From positions 1 through 30,027 of the forward strand of contig CALECM010000063.1 of NCBI GenBank assembly GCA_937949745.1: a DNA stretch of 30,027 nt, given 5' to 3'. The DNA is from an uncultured Bacteroidales bacterium (GTDB lineage: Bacteria > Bacteroidota > Bacteroidia > Bacteroidales > WCHB1-69). The notes beneath the pieces are model-generated. The model was not told the DNA's origin. It searched no databases and was given only the letters and a program-made list of their open reading frames with translations. Both the position numbers and the translations under genes were made by a program. Shown one piece after another: positions 15,810-24,342 of the stretch (within the stretch, counting starts at the first letter, position 1; each line of letters opens with the position of its first letter).

Positions 15810-17717
15810 ATGCGTAGGAAATCAATACTATATATATTATTTCTGGGAATAATGGTTTACCTGCCGCAACTTAAAGCGCAGGAAGAACATACCCATGTTA
15901 TTGATTCCGCAATGGCTATTTCGCCTTTGTATATGCCTGTCAGCTATACCTGTATCCGGCCTCATCTCTTTACGCTGCTTTCTTATACGGAAGTAGATAC
16001 CGCCATCGACAGGGTTCAATATTACAGTCCGTTCTATAGTATTGAAAATTTATACCAAACCCTGGGGATTCCGACACAGGCCCATCAGAAGATCGGTTTC
16101 GATTTTTTCCGGGAAAGAGGATTTTCCTATATTACGCTCCCCTATCCTCTTTATTTGCAGGAACAACGCGATCTGAAATTTTATGATGTCAAGACCTCTT
16201 TTACCAAATTAGCCTATACATTCGGATTACCTAAAGAAAACTCTTTCAATGTTATCCATGCGCAGAGAATAAAACGGGTTACTGCGGTAGCTAATTTACG
16301 AGCCTATACGAATCCCGGTTATTTTGTGCATCAGGTGATGAATTATATTTCGGCCGACGCTCAGGTTCAATATACCATACCTTCCGAAAAATACGGATTT
16401 AGAGTTTCCTATATCTTCAACCGTTTTAATTTGAACGAGAACGGCGGTCTGGCGGATTACCGGGACGATACACTCAATTTATTCGATTACCATGATTTTC
16501 TGACCCATACGGATACCGACCTGAAGAAATACAAGGTCAATACCAGTAACGCTTCCAGCAAAATAGTATCCCATGATTTACTATTACAACAATACGTCAA
16601 ACTGCAGTTCAAAAAAAATCAGGGAAACCTTAATCTGGGAGTTTTAAGCCATACTTTCCAGTTCAAGAATACCCGGACCAATTATTTTAACCTGGAATAC
16701 GACACGGTTCCTGTTCCTCCGACCAGTATTGGCGATAGTATCCTTGATTCTTTACGGTTCTTTTCGATCATCAATACATTGCAATGGTCTACCTTTACGC
16801 CGTTCCAGAAAATCGGCGACCAACCTAATTTTTTTCATTTTGCCGGTGGCATCATGCATGAATACACGGAAGATAAGTTGACCTATTACCTGAAAAATTC
16901 ATTTACACTGTTTGCGCGCACCAATATCCGGCTATTTTCGGTCATGGATATTTCCGGACAGGTATCCTATTCTTTCAATAGTTATTACGACAATGACGCC
17001 ATGGTAGATGGCTCCATCCGTTGGGCGATCAACCGGAAGAAAGAGCATTTCATAGGGTTACAGGCACATTATTACCGCATTTCCCCGGATTACATTTTTT
17101 CCCGGTATTCCGGACATTACCATGAATGGGATACTACATGGAATAAGCAAAACATCCTCAAATTAAGTGCATACTGGACCCGGAAGCATATCAAAGCTTC
17201 ATTCAATTATTATATGCTGCACCAATATATGATCTTTGACGAGAACCAGCAACCTTTCTGTATTGACGATTATGCCAATATCTTCCAGGTACATTTATAT
17301 ACGCCTCTTAAATTTAAGAATTTCGGATTTAACAGTAATCTTTATTTACAATATTCCACAAACAGTTATATAGACCTTCCGCTTTTCGCAGGGAAAGCCA
17401 CGGCTTATTATATATTCCACGTCTTCAAAAGAAGATTGCAGATCCAGGTGGGATTGGATCTGATGTACAATACATTTTATTATGCCAATGCCTACAGTCC
17501 CTCATTGCACCAGTTTTATTACCAGAAGGAGTTCAGGAACGGGAATTATCTTTACCTTGACGCCAATGTCAACCTGAAGATCCAGAGGATCGGTATATTT
17601 ATGAAAGTGAATAACATCCTTAGCGGACTGATGGGCCATGATTATTTTACGACACCTTATTATCCCATGACTCCCACAAGATTTGCCATTGGAATCAACT
17701 GGCGGTTTTACGATTAA
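15810..17717 (+). CDS. Putative outer-membrane porin
   Basis: 635 aa. A signal peptide (MRRKSILYILFLGIMVYLPQ, cut near LKAQ) is followed by a short linker and then a long run of amphipathic beta strands rich in Y, F and N, ending with an aromatic strand (RFAIGINWRFYD). The overall pattern, with LYQTLGIPTQAHQKIGF near the start, matches the Bacteroidetes putative porin family (Porin_10 type) of about 600-650 aa. There is no TonB plug domain. What it transports is unknown. It lies 30 bases before fumC on the same strand and could be the first gene of that run, although fumC may have its own promoter. Confidence 0.82.
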   Translation: MRRKSILYILFLGIMVYLPQLKAQEEHTHVIDSAMAISPLYMPVSYTCIRPHLFTLLSYTEVDTAIDRVQYYSPFYSIENLYQTLGIPTQAHQKIGFDFFRERGFSYITLPYPLYLQEQRDLKFYDVKTSFTKLAYTFGLPKENSFNVIHAQRIKRVTAVANLRAYTNPGYFVHQVMNYISADAQVQYTIPSEKYGFRVSYIFNRFNLNENGGLADYRDDTLNLFDYHDFLTHTDTDLKKYKVNTSNASSKIVSHDLLLQQYVKLQFKKNQGNLNLGVLSHTFQFKNTRTNYFNLEYDTVPVPPTSIGDSILDSLRFFSIINTLQWSTFTPFQKIGDQPNFFHFAGGIMHEYTEDKLTYYLKNSFTLFARTNIRLFSVMDISGQVSYSFNSYYDNDAMVDGSIRWAINRKKEHFIGLQAHYYRISPDYIFSRYSGHYHEWDTTWNKQNILKLSAYWTRKHIKASFNYYMLHQYMIFDENQQPFCIDDYANIFQVHLYTPLKFKNFGFNSNLYLQYSTNSYIDLPLFAGKATAYYIFHVFKRRLQIQVGLDLMYNTFYYANAYSPSLHQFYYQKEFRNGNYLYLDANVNLKIQRIGIFMKVNNILSGLMGHDYFTTPYYPMTPTRFAIGINWRFYD

Positions 17718-17747
17718 TTATCCGTTTAATCATCATAAAATATTGAT

Positions 17748-19121
17748 ATGGAATACAGAGTTGAAAAAGATACTTTAGGGGAAATCCGGGTTCCTGCTGA
17801 TAAATTATGGGGCGCCCAGACCCAGCGTTCTCTTGAACATTTCAAGATAGGTACTCTACCAATGCCTTTTGATATTATCAAGGGAATAGCCATTGCAAAA
17901 AAAGCTGCGGCGTACAGCAATCACCGTCTCGGCGCGTTATCCGAACAGAAATGGAAACTGATCGCACAATGCTGTGATGAGATCACGGAGGAAAAACTGA
18001 ATGAGCATTTTCCCCTTACTATCTGGCAGACCGGGTCAGGTACCCAAACCAATATGAATGTGAACGAAGTGATCGCAAACCGGGCGGAAATGATCCTGAA
18101 CGGGTATATCAAAGAAGGACAGAAATTGCTTTCCCCTAATGATGACGTAAACCGTTCCCAGTCTACAAACGACATTTTCCCTACCGCCATGCGCATTGCC
18201 GTAGCCCAAATCATTGTGAATGAAACTTTACCCGCACTTGAGTTATTTATGGTTACGATCAGGAAAAAGGTGAAACAATTCGAGATGATCACTAAAATCG
18301 GTCGGACCCATCTTATGGATGCCATTCCTTTGAAACTGGGACAGGAATTTTCAGCTTTCGAGTCCCAGATCGAACACGGGATCCATGTGATCAGGCAAAG
18401 CCTGAAGCATCTCATGGAATTACCGATTGGTGGAACGGCTGTAGGTACGGGAATGAACGCACCTGCCGGATATGACAAGCTGGCAGTTGACTATATCAAC
18501 TTACAAACAAATCTCACCTTTACCCCTGCTGCAAACAAATTTGAGGCTATGGCCACCCATGATTCCCTGGCTGAAATGTCGGGTGCACTAAAAAGGGTTG
18601 CCGTTTCCTGTATGAAGATCGCCAATGATATCAGGCTCTTATCCTCCGGTCCCCGTTGTGGTTTAGGAGAAATTACCATTCCGACCAATGAACCCGGTTC
18701 TTCCATTATGCCGGGAAAAGTGAATCCTACCCAATGTGAAGCGCTTTCCATGGTTTGTTGCCAGGTCATAGGGAATGATACGGCGATTGTTTCGGGTGCC
18801 ATGCAGGGACACTTGCAATTAAATGTTTTTATGCCGCTTATCGGTTGCAATATGATCAATTCATCCCGGCTTCTGGCAGACGCTGTCCGTTCATTTAACG
18901 ACAATTGCATGGATGGTATCGAGGCCAATATTACCAATATCGATGATCATCTACATAAATCATTAATGTTGGTAACCGCACTCAGCCCCCATATCGGATA
19001 TTATAATGCGGCGCAGATCGCCCAGCATGCCCATACTCATAACCTTACTTTAAGAGAAGCAGCGATGGAGCTGAAAATGATGACCGAAAAAGAGTTCGAT
19101 GAATGGATCAAATGGGATTAA
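17748..19121 (+). CDS. fumC: Class II fumarate hydratase
   Basis: 457 aa, the usual length of class II (iron-independent) fumarase. The superfamily signature GSSIMPGKVNP is at 317-327, with the catalytic serine at 318 or 319 in the mobile loop. LWGAQTQRSLEHF, TGSGTQTNMNVNEV and NDIFPTAMRIA also match. It interconverts fumarate and malate and works as a tetramer in the cytoplasm. Class II rather than class I is notable in an anaerobe because it needs no Fe-S cluster. The Nfn-type gene follows after 21 bases. Confidence 0.96.
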   Translation: MEYRVEKDTLGEIRVPADKLWGAQTQRSLEHFKIGTLPMPFDIIKGIAIAKKAAAYSNHRLGALSEQKWKLIAQCCDEITEEKLNEHFPLTIWQTGSGTQTNMNVNEVIANRAEMILNGYIKEGQKLLSPNDDVNRSQSTNDIFPTAMRIAVAQIIVNETLPALELFMVTIRKKVKQFEMITKIGRTHLMDAIPLKLGQEFSAFESQIEHGIHVIRQSLKHLMELPIGGTAVGTGMNAPAGYDKLAVDYINLQTNLTFTPAANKFEAMATHDSLAEMSGALKRVAVSCMKIANDIRLLSSGPRCGLGEITIPTNEPGSSIMPGKVNPTQCEALSMVCCQVIGNDTAIVSGAMQGHLQLNVFMPLIGCNMINSSRLLADAVRSFNDNCMDGIEANITNIDDHLHKSLMLVTALSPHIGYYNAAQIAQHAHTHNLTLREAAMELKMMTEKEFDEWIKWD

Positions 19122-19142
19122 ATCAATAAAGCAATCTTACGT

Positions 19143-21428
19143 ATGTATACAATATTACAAAAAAAAGCTCTTACGTCCGATACCTATTTGATGGAAATCT
19201 TAGCACCGCGAATTGCACGATCGGCTCAACCCGGGCAATTCGTCATCGTGATCGCGGATAAACAGGGAGAAAGAATTCCCCTGACCATTTGCGATTACGA
19301 CAGCGAAAAAGAAACCATCACCTTAGTCATTAAAGTGATCGGCCATTCCACTCAAAAAATGGCTCTCCTGAATGAAGGGGGTGCGTTCAAGGATATTGTA
19401 GGCCCGTTGGGAAAGCCTTCAGAATTTCTTCACGTTCCCATCGAAGAACTTCGTAAAAAAAATTTTGTCTTTGTCGGCGGAGGCGTGGGTATAGCGCCTG
19501 TATATCCGCAGGTAAAATGGCTTTATAACCATGGAGTAAAAGTAGACGTAATCATTGGCGCCCGCTCCCGGAATATGCTGATCCTGGAAGAGGAATTAAG
19601 GGCTGTATCCGGTCATTTATATACCACTACCGATGATGATACGGGCGAACGGCAGGGATTGGTTACCGATGTATTGCGGGAACTGATCACCCTGGAACAT
19701 AAACATTATGATGAAGTAGTCGCTATCGGACCGATGATCATGATGAAATTTGTGGTGGATGTGGCTAAGGAATTCCATATCCATTCCACTGTCAGCCTCA
19801 ACTCATTGATGATTGACGGCACGGGGATGTGCGGGGCATGCAGGGTCACCATTGGAGGTAAAAGACGCTTCACCTGTGTGGATGGTCCCGAATTTGACGG
19901 AGAACTGGTCGATTTCGATGAATCGATGCGACGCCAGGCTATGGCAGCCAACAAAGAAGGCCGCCGGATCATTGAAGATGAAGAGATCGCAGAGGATCAT
20001 GTTTGCCATATAGGCGGTGTGTCGGATGAACATCCCGATCGCAAAAAAAGAATCCCCGTCCGGAACCAAGACCCGTCGATAAGAATCCATAATTTTGATG
20101 AAGTATGTCTCGGCTATAGCGCGGAAGAGGCCATTATGGAAGCACGGCGCTGCCTCCAGTGCAAACGGCCTCCGTGTGTAATGGGCTGTCCCGTCAGGAT
20201 AAAAATCCCGCAGTTCATTAAAAAAGTGGCGGAAGGAAATTTCGACGAAGCGGCCCGTATTATTGACGAAGATTCGGCCCTGCCAGCTGTTTGCGGACGG
20301 GTGTGTCCCCAGGAAACCCAATGTGAATTACCTTGTATTGCCGGGATCAAAGGTGATGCCATCGCCATAGGAAAATTAGAACGTTTTGTCGCGGATTGGT
20401 CACGGGAACAAAAACTCGCTTTTGACAAACCCGGTAATGCCAACGGAATGAAAGTGGCGGTGATCGGCAGCGGACCCGCAGGTATCACATGTGCCAAAGA
20501 ATTATTGATCCGCGGATATGAAGTGACAATCTTCGAAGCCCTGCATGAATACGGCGGTGTTCTTGTATACGGTATTCCTTCTTTCAGGTTGCCGAAAGAC
20601 ACGGTCGTGCGGCACGAGGTAGAAAACGTACGTAAACTGGGAGCCCGTTTCGAAAACAATATTATTATCGGAAGAACCGTCACGGTAGATGACCTCTTTG
20701 AAAAAGAAGGATTTAATGCCGTATTTATAGGTTCCGGGGCAGGTTTACCTAACTTTATGAATATACCGGGTGAAAACCTGAACGGTGTAGTATCCGCCAA
20801 TGAATTTCTTACCCGGAATAATCTGCTTTTCGCTTATCGCCAGGGATATGATACACCGAATAACGTGGGTAAAAAAACAGCGGTCGTCGGAGGTGGGAAT
20901 GTCGCCATGGATGCTGCCCGCACCGCCCGCAGATTGGGTTCTGAAGTTTCTGTTATATACCGCAGGAGCGAAGCGGAACTTCCCGCCCGTCTCGAAGAAG
21001 TGGAACATGCCAAAGAAGAAGGAATCGAATTCTATATGCTGACCAATCCGGTGGAAATCCTGGGCGATTCAGAAGGATGGGTAAACGGAATCAAATGTAT
21101 ACGGATGCAACTGGGAGAACCTGATTCTTCCGGCAGGCGACGCCCGGAGCCCATTGAGGGATCTGAATTTGTCATAGATTCTGATTTTGTGATTATGTCT
21201 ATCGGAACATCGCCGAACCCCCTGATATCCAATACGACGCCAGGTTTGGAAATCAACAAGTGGGGTTGCATTGTAGCCGAAGATACCACGGGCCAAACTT
21301 CCCGCGAAGGTGTTTTTGCCGGAGGAGATGCCGTCAGTGGCGCTGCCACCGTCATCTTAGCCATGGGCGCCGGGAAATCCGCCGCGAAAGCTATCGATGA
21401 ATATTTGATGAATAAAAAAAATCAATAA
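19143..21428 (+). CDS. Fused NfnA-NfnB type ferredoxin:NADP+ oxidoreductase
   Basis: 761 aa. Residues 1-280 are a PyrK/NfnA-like FAD/NAD-binding electron-transfer domain: GGGVGIAPVYPQ at 112-123, then a [2Fe-2S] site with D225, C230, C233 and C245 (DGTGMCGACRVT ... FTC). Residues about 310-761 are the GltD/NfnB-like flavoprotein: eight cysteines for two [4Fe-4S] clusters (C337, C340, C345, C349, C384, C388, C394, C398), GSGPAG at 442-447 for FAD and GGGNVAMD at 583-590 for NADPH. In known Nfn, separate small and large subunits couple NADH, ferredoxin and NADPH by flavin-based electron bifurcation. Databases usually name this fusion bifunctional dihydroorotate dehydrogenase NAD-binding subunit/glutamate synthase. 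No glutamate synthase large subunit or PyrD is adjacent. Confidence 0.88.
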   Translation: MYTILQKKALTSDTYLMEILAPRIARSAQPGQFVIVIADKQGERIPLTICDYDSEKETITLVIKVIGHSTQKMALLNEGGAFKDIVGPLGKPSEFLHVPIEELRKKNFVFVGGGVGIAPVYPQVKWLYNHGVKVDVIIGARSRNMLILEEELRAVSGHLYTTTDDDTGERQGLVTDVLRELITLEHKHYDEVVAIGPMIMMKFVVDVAKEFHIHSTVSLNSLMIDGTGMCGACRVTIGGKRRFTCVDGPEFDGELVDFDESMRRQAMAANKEGRRIIEDEEIAEDHVCHIGGVSDEHPDRKKRIPVRNQDPSIRIHNFDEVCLGYSAEEAIMEARRCLQCKRPPCVMGCPVRIKIPQFIKKVAEGNFDEAARIIDEDSALPAVCGRVCPQETQCELPCIAGIKGDAIAIGKLERFVADWSREQKLAFDKPGNANGMKVAVIGSGPAGITCAKELLIRGYEVTIFEALHEYGGVLVYGIPSFRLPKDTVVRHEVENVRKLGARFENNIIIGRTVTVDDLFEKEGFNAVFIGSGAGLPNFMNIPGENLNGVVSANEFLTRNNLLFAYRQGYDTPNNVGKKTAVVGGGNVAMDAARTARRLGSEVSVIYRRSEAELPARLEEVEHAKEEGIEFYMLTNPVEILGDSEGWVNGIKCIRMQLGEPDSSGRRRPEPIEGSEFVIDSDFVIMSIGTSPNPLISNTTPGLEINKWGCIVAEDTTGQTSREGVFAGGDAVSGAATVILAMGAGKSAAKAIDEYLMNKKNQ

Positions 21429-21472
21429 ACCGAAGATATTAAAGTCTGATATCCGGATAAAACATCTATGTC

Positions 21473-22924
21473 ATGAATCCAAAAGCAACATCACTGGAAA
21501 ACCTACTTTCACTATTCCCCGACCATCTCACCGAAGAACAGAGAGCGAAGGCCCAAACTCTTTTTTACAAAGAACTGGCTTTGGAAGCTCATGCTTTTTA
21601 CGGTGGAAAAATGCAAACTATTCCAAAGGCTCCGATATACGGTTTTAACTGGTTTAATGCATGGTATACACCGGGTGTTTCCGCGATATCCACTACGATC
21701 CGAGACGATAATGATCAGTCTTTCACTCTTAGCAACCGGCGTAACCTGGTCGCTGTGGTCAGTGACAGCACCCGCGTACTGGGAGACGGTGATTGTACGC
21801 CGCCGGGCGGTTTAGGTGTTATGGAAGGGAAAGCCATGCTGATGAAATACCTGGGTGGTGTAGACGCCGTTGCCTTATGTATGGATAGCAGGAATGAAAA
21901 AGGAGAACCGGATGCCGATCACATCATCCGGTTTGTCAAAATGCTACAACCCAGTTTCGGAGCCATTAACCTGGAGGATATTTCCCAACCTAATTGTTAT
22001 AAGGTTCTGGATGTATTAAGAGAAGAATGTGATATTCCCGTCTGGCACGACGATGCGCAGGGTACGGCTTGCGTAACGCTTGCGGGAATTCTGAATGCCC
22101 TGGAGTTGGCCGGCAAGAATATAAAGGAAATTAAGATCGTGCTCTATGGTGCCGGAGCCGCCAATACCAGTATCGCCAGATTGCTTATTAAAGACGGCGC
22201 GGACCCCGGCAAGATAATCCTGTTTGATGAACACGGCACTTTACATGACCGGCGGACCGATTACCGTGATAATCCGTTATTTTATCCTCAATGGGAGTTA
22301 TGCCGGATTACCAATCCGAACCATATACTCACTCCCGAAGATGCTTTTGAAGGAGCTGATATGGTAATCGGACTGTCAAAACCGGGTCCGGGAACCATCA
22401 AACCGGAATGGATTTCCCGAATGGCGGAGAAGTCCATTGTTTTTGCCTGTGCCAACCCCGTTCCCGAAATATATCCGTTCCAGGCTCATGATGCCGGAGC
22501 CTATATCGTGGCTACCGGACGCGGCGATTTTCCCAATCAGGTCAATAACTCTATTTGTTTTCCTTCCATACTGAAAGGCACTCTCCTGGTCGCGGCAAGT
22601 AAAATAACGGACGGAATGGCCATCAAAGCGGCGCATTCCATTGCGGATTTTGCTAAAAAAAGAGGTATTTCAACGGAAAATATCATTCCTAATATGATGG
22701 AAACAGAGTTATTCCCGCATGTTGCGGCGGATGTAGCCATGCAGGCTATTGAAGATCAGGTGGCCAGGATAAATTTGAGTTGGGAAGAAGTATTTCATAA
22801 AGCTAAAAAAGATATTGAAAATTCGCATGCTATTGTGCAATTATTACAACAGGAAGGATATATAGAAGAATTTCCGGAAGAGAAAATCACGGAGATTATT
22901 AAAAAAGTATGCCGGTTGGTCTGA
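21473..22924 (+). CDS. Malic enzyme, short form
   Basis: 483 aa. Malic_N spans about 30-200 with the substrate tyrosine in WYTPGV (Y65), the lysine region GKAMLMKYLGG, and NLEDISQPNC. The NAD(P)-binding domain follows with VLYGAGAANTSIARLL and CANPVPEIYP. It decarboxylates malate to pyruvate and CO2 with reduction of NAD(P)+. The metal/linker motif is HDDAQGTA where most family members have HDDQHGTA, and the dinucleotide loop is GAGAAN rather than GAGAAG. It lacks the C-terminal phosphotransacetylase-like domain of the roughly 760-aa MaeB proteins. Cofactor preference cannot be read with confidence. It lies 44 bases after the Nfn-type gene. Confidence 0.88.
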   Translation: MNPKATSLENLLSLFPDHLTEEQRAKAQTLFYKELALEAHAFYGGKMQTIPKAPIYGFNWFNAWYTPGVSAISTTIRDDNDQSFTLSNRRNLVAVVSDSTRVLGDGDCTPPGGLGVMEGKAMLMKYLGGVDAVALCMDSRNEKGEPDADHIIRFVKMLQPSFGAINLEDISQPNCYKVLDVLREECDIPVWHDDAQGTACVTLAGILNALELAGKNIKEIKIVLYGAGAANTSIARLLIKDGADPGKIILFDEHGTLHDRRTDYRDNPLFYPQWELCRITNPNHILTPEDAFEGADMVIGLSKPGPGTIKPEWISRMAEKSIVFACANPVPEIYPFQAHDAGAYIVATGRGDFPNQVNNSICFPSILKGTLLVAASKITDGMAIKAAHSIADFAKKRGISTENIIPNMMETELFPHVAADVAMQAIEDQVARINLSWEEVFHKAKKDIENSHAIVQLLQQEGYIEEFPEEKITEIIKKVCRLV

Positions 22925-22967
22925 TTTCTATTCAGATATTTCCACTTGTTGTTAAAACCGATCCATC

Positions 22968-24335
22968 ATGTCTAAATCAACTTTTTATTGCCGGAATTGC
23001 GGTGCCCAGGCATCCAAATGGCTGGGTAAATGTCCTTCCTGCGGGGAATGGAATACCTTCGAAGAGGAAGTGATTGAGAGAAGTGCCAAAACCAAAGGTA
23101 ATTCCGGTATTGCCGTTCCTACTAAAAGTAAACCCAAGCTCATTGAGGAAATCTCATTATTGGAAATCCCCAGAATACCAAGCGGATTTTCAGAACTGGA
23201 CAATGTACTCGGCGGCGGTATTGTGGCCGGATCCATGGTTTTGTTAGGAGGCGAACCCGGTATCGGCAAATCTACTTTACTCCTGCAAATGGCGCTGGCC
23301 GTAAAAAATTGCCGGGTATTGTATGTGTCCGGGGAAGAAAGCGAAGGGCAACTCAAAATGAGGGCGGAAAGACTTTCTCCCCTAACTCAGCATCCTCAAT
23401 GTTATATTCTTACGGAGACAGTGACACAGAATATATTTCAACATGTGGAAAATTTAAAGCCGCAATTGATCATTGCCGACTCTATCCAGACCTTGCAAAG
23501 TAACCTGCTCGATTCTGCAGCCGGTTCGATCTCCCAGATCAAGGAATGCGCGGCGGAATTCCAGCATCTTGCGAAAACAACGGCTATACCGGTCTTTCTG
23601 ATCGGACATATCACCAAAGACGGATCTTTGGCCGGACCGAAGGTTTTAGAGCATATTGTCGATACGGTACTCCAGTTTGAAGGCGACCGGCATTACGGTT
23701 ACCGGATTGTGCGATGTGTAAAAAACCGCTTCGGCTCCACTTCCGAGCTGGGCATTTTTGAAATGAACGATCGTGGCTTACGGGAAGTCCTAAACCCGTC
23801 GGAAATATTGATTTCCCAAAAAGAGGAAGAATATAGCGGCAGCGCCGTAGCCGCGATTATGGAAGGGAACAGGCCGATGATGATCGAGACGCAGGCGCTG
23901 GTCAGTTCGGCCGTATACGGTACGCCCCAGCGTTCTGCTACCGGTTACGACCTGCGAAGAATGAACATGTTGCTCGCAGTGCTGGAAAAACGGTGCCAGT
24001 TCAAGTTAGGAGCCAAAGATGTTTTCCTGAATATCGCAGGGGGAATTCATGTCGAAGACCCGGCCATCAACCTGGCGATCGTAGCCTCCATCCTTTCTTC
24101 CGCGACCGATATTCCCATCGACGCCAAAACCTGCTTCGCGGGAGAGATGGGACTAAATGGAGAAGTGCGGGCAGTGTCCCGTATCGAACAACGCATTGCG
24201 GAAGCCGACAAACTGGGATTTACCCGCATGTTTCTCTCAAAATATAATCTCAAAGGTATCAAACGCGAGAATCTTTCCATTCAGCTTCTTCCGTTAGCCA
24301 ATATTGAGGAGATATTCCGGCATTTATTTGAGTAA
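22968..24335 (+). CDS. radA: DNA repair protein RadA
   Basis: 455 aa. An N-terminal zinc finger (C8, C11, C22, C25) comes before a RecA-like ATPase with Walker A GEPGIGKS at 95-102, the RadA-specific KNRFG at 252-256, and a C-terminal Lon-protease-like domain (NIAGGIHVEDPAINLAIVAS ... FAGEMGLNGEVRAV) without a working protease dyad, as usual. It acts as a hexameric helicase in branch migration during recombination. It is the last gene of the plus-strand run (43-base gap) and converges on the TonB receptor gene with a 7-base gap. Confidence 0.97.
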   Translation: MSKSTFYCRNCGAQASKWLGKCPSCGEWNTFEEEVIERSAKTKGNSGIAVPTKSKPKLIEEISLLEIPRIPSGFSELDNVLGGGIVAGSMVLLGGEPGIGKSTLLLQMALAVKNCRVLYVSGEESEGQLKMRAERLSPLTQHPQCYILTETVTQNIFQHVENLKPQLIIADSIQTLQSNLLDSAAGSISQIKECAAEFQHLAKTTAIPVFLIGHITKDGSLAGPKVLEHIVDTVLQFEGDRHYGYRIVRCVKNRFGSTSELGIFEMNDRGLREVLNPSEILISQKEEEYSGSAVAAIMEGNRPMMIETQALVSSAVYGTPQRSATGYDLRRMNMLLAVLEKRCQFKLGAKDVFLNIAGGIHVEDPAINLAIVASILSSATDIPIDAKTCFAGEMGLNGEVRAVSRIEQRIAEADKLGFTRMFLSKYNLKGIKRENLSIQLLPLANIEEIFRHLFE

Positions 24336-24342
24336 AAATAGA

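Noticed and set aside
19143..21428. Dihydroorotate dehydrogenase subunit or glutamate synthase small subunit as the true function
   Set aside because: Neither PyrD nor the glutamate synthase large subunit is adjacent, and the fusion carries the full set of Nfn cofactor sites. The Nfn reading explains both halves.
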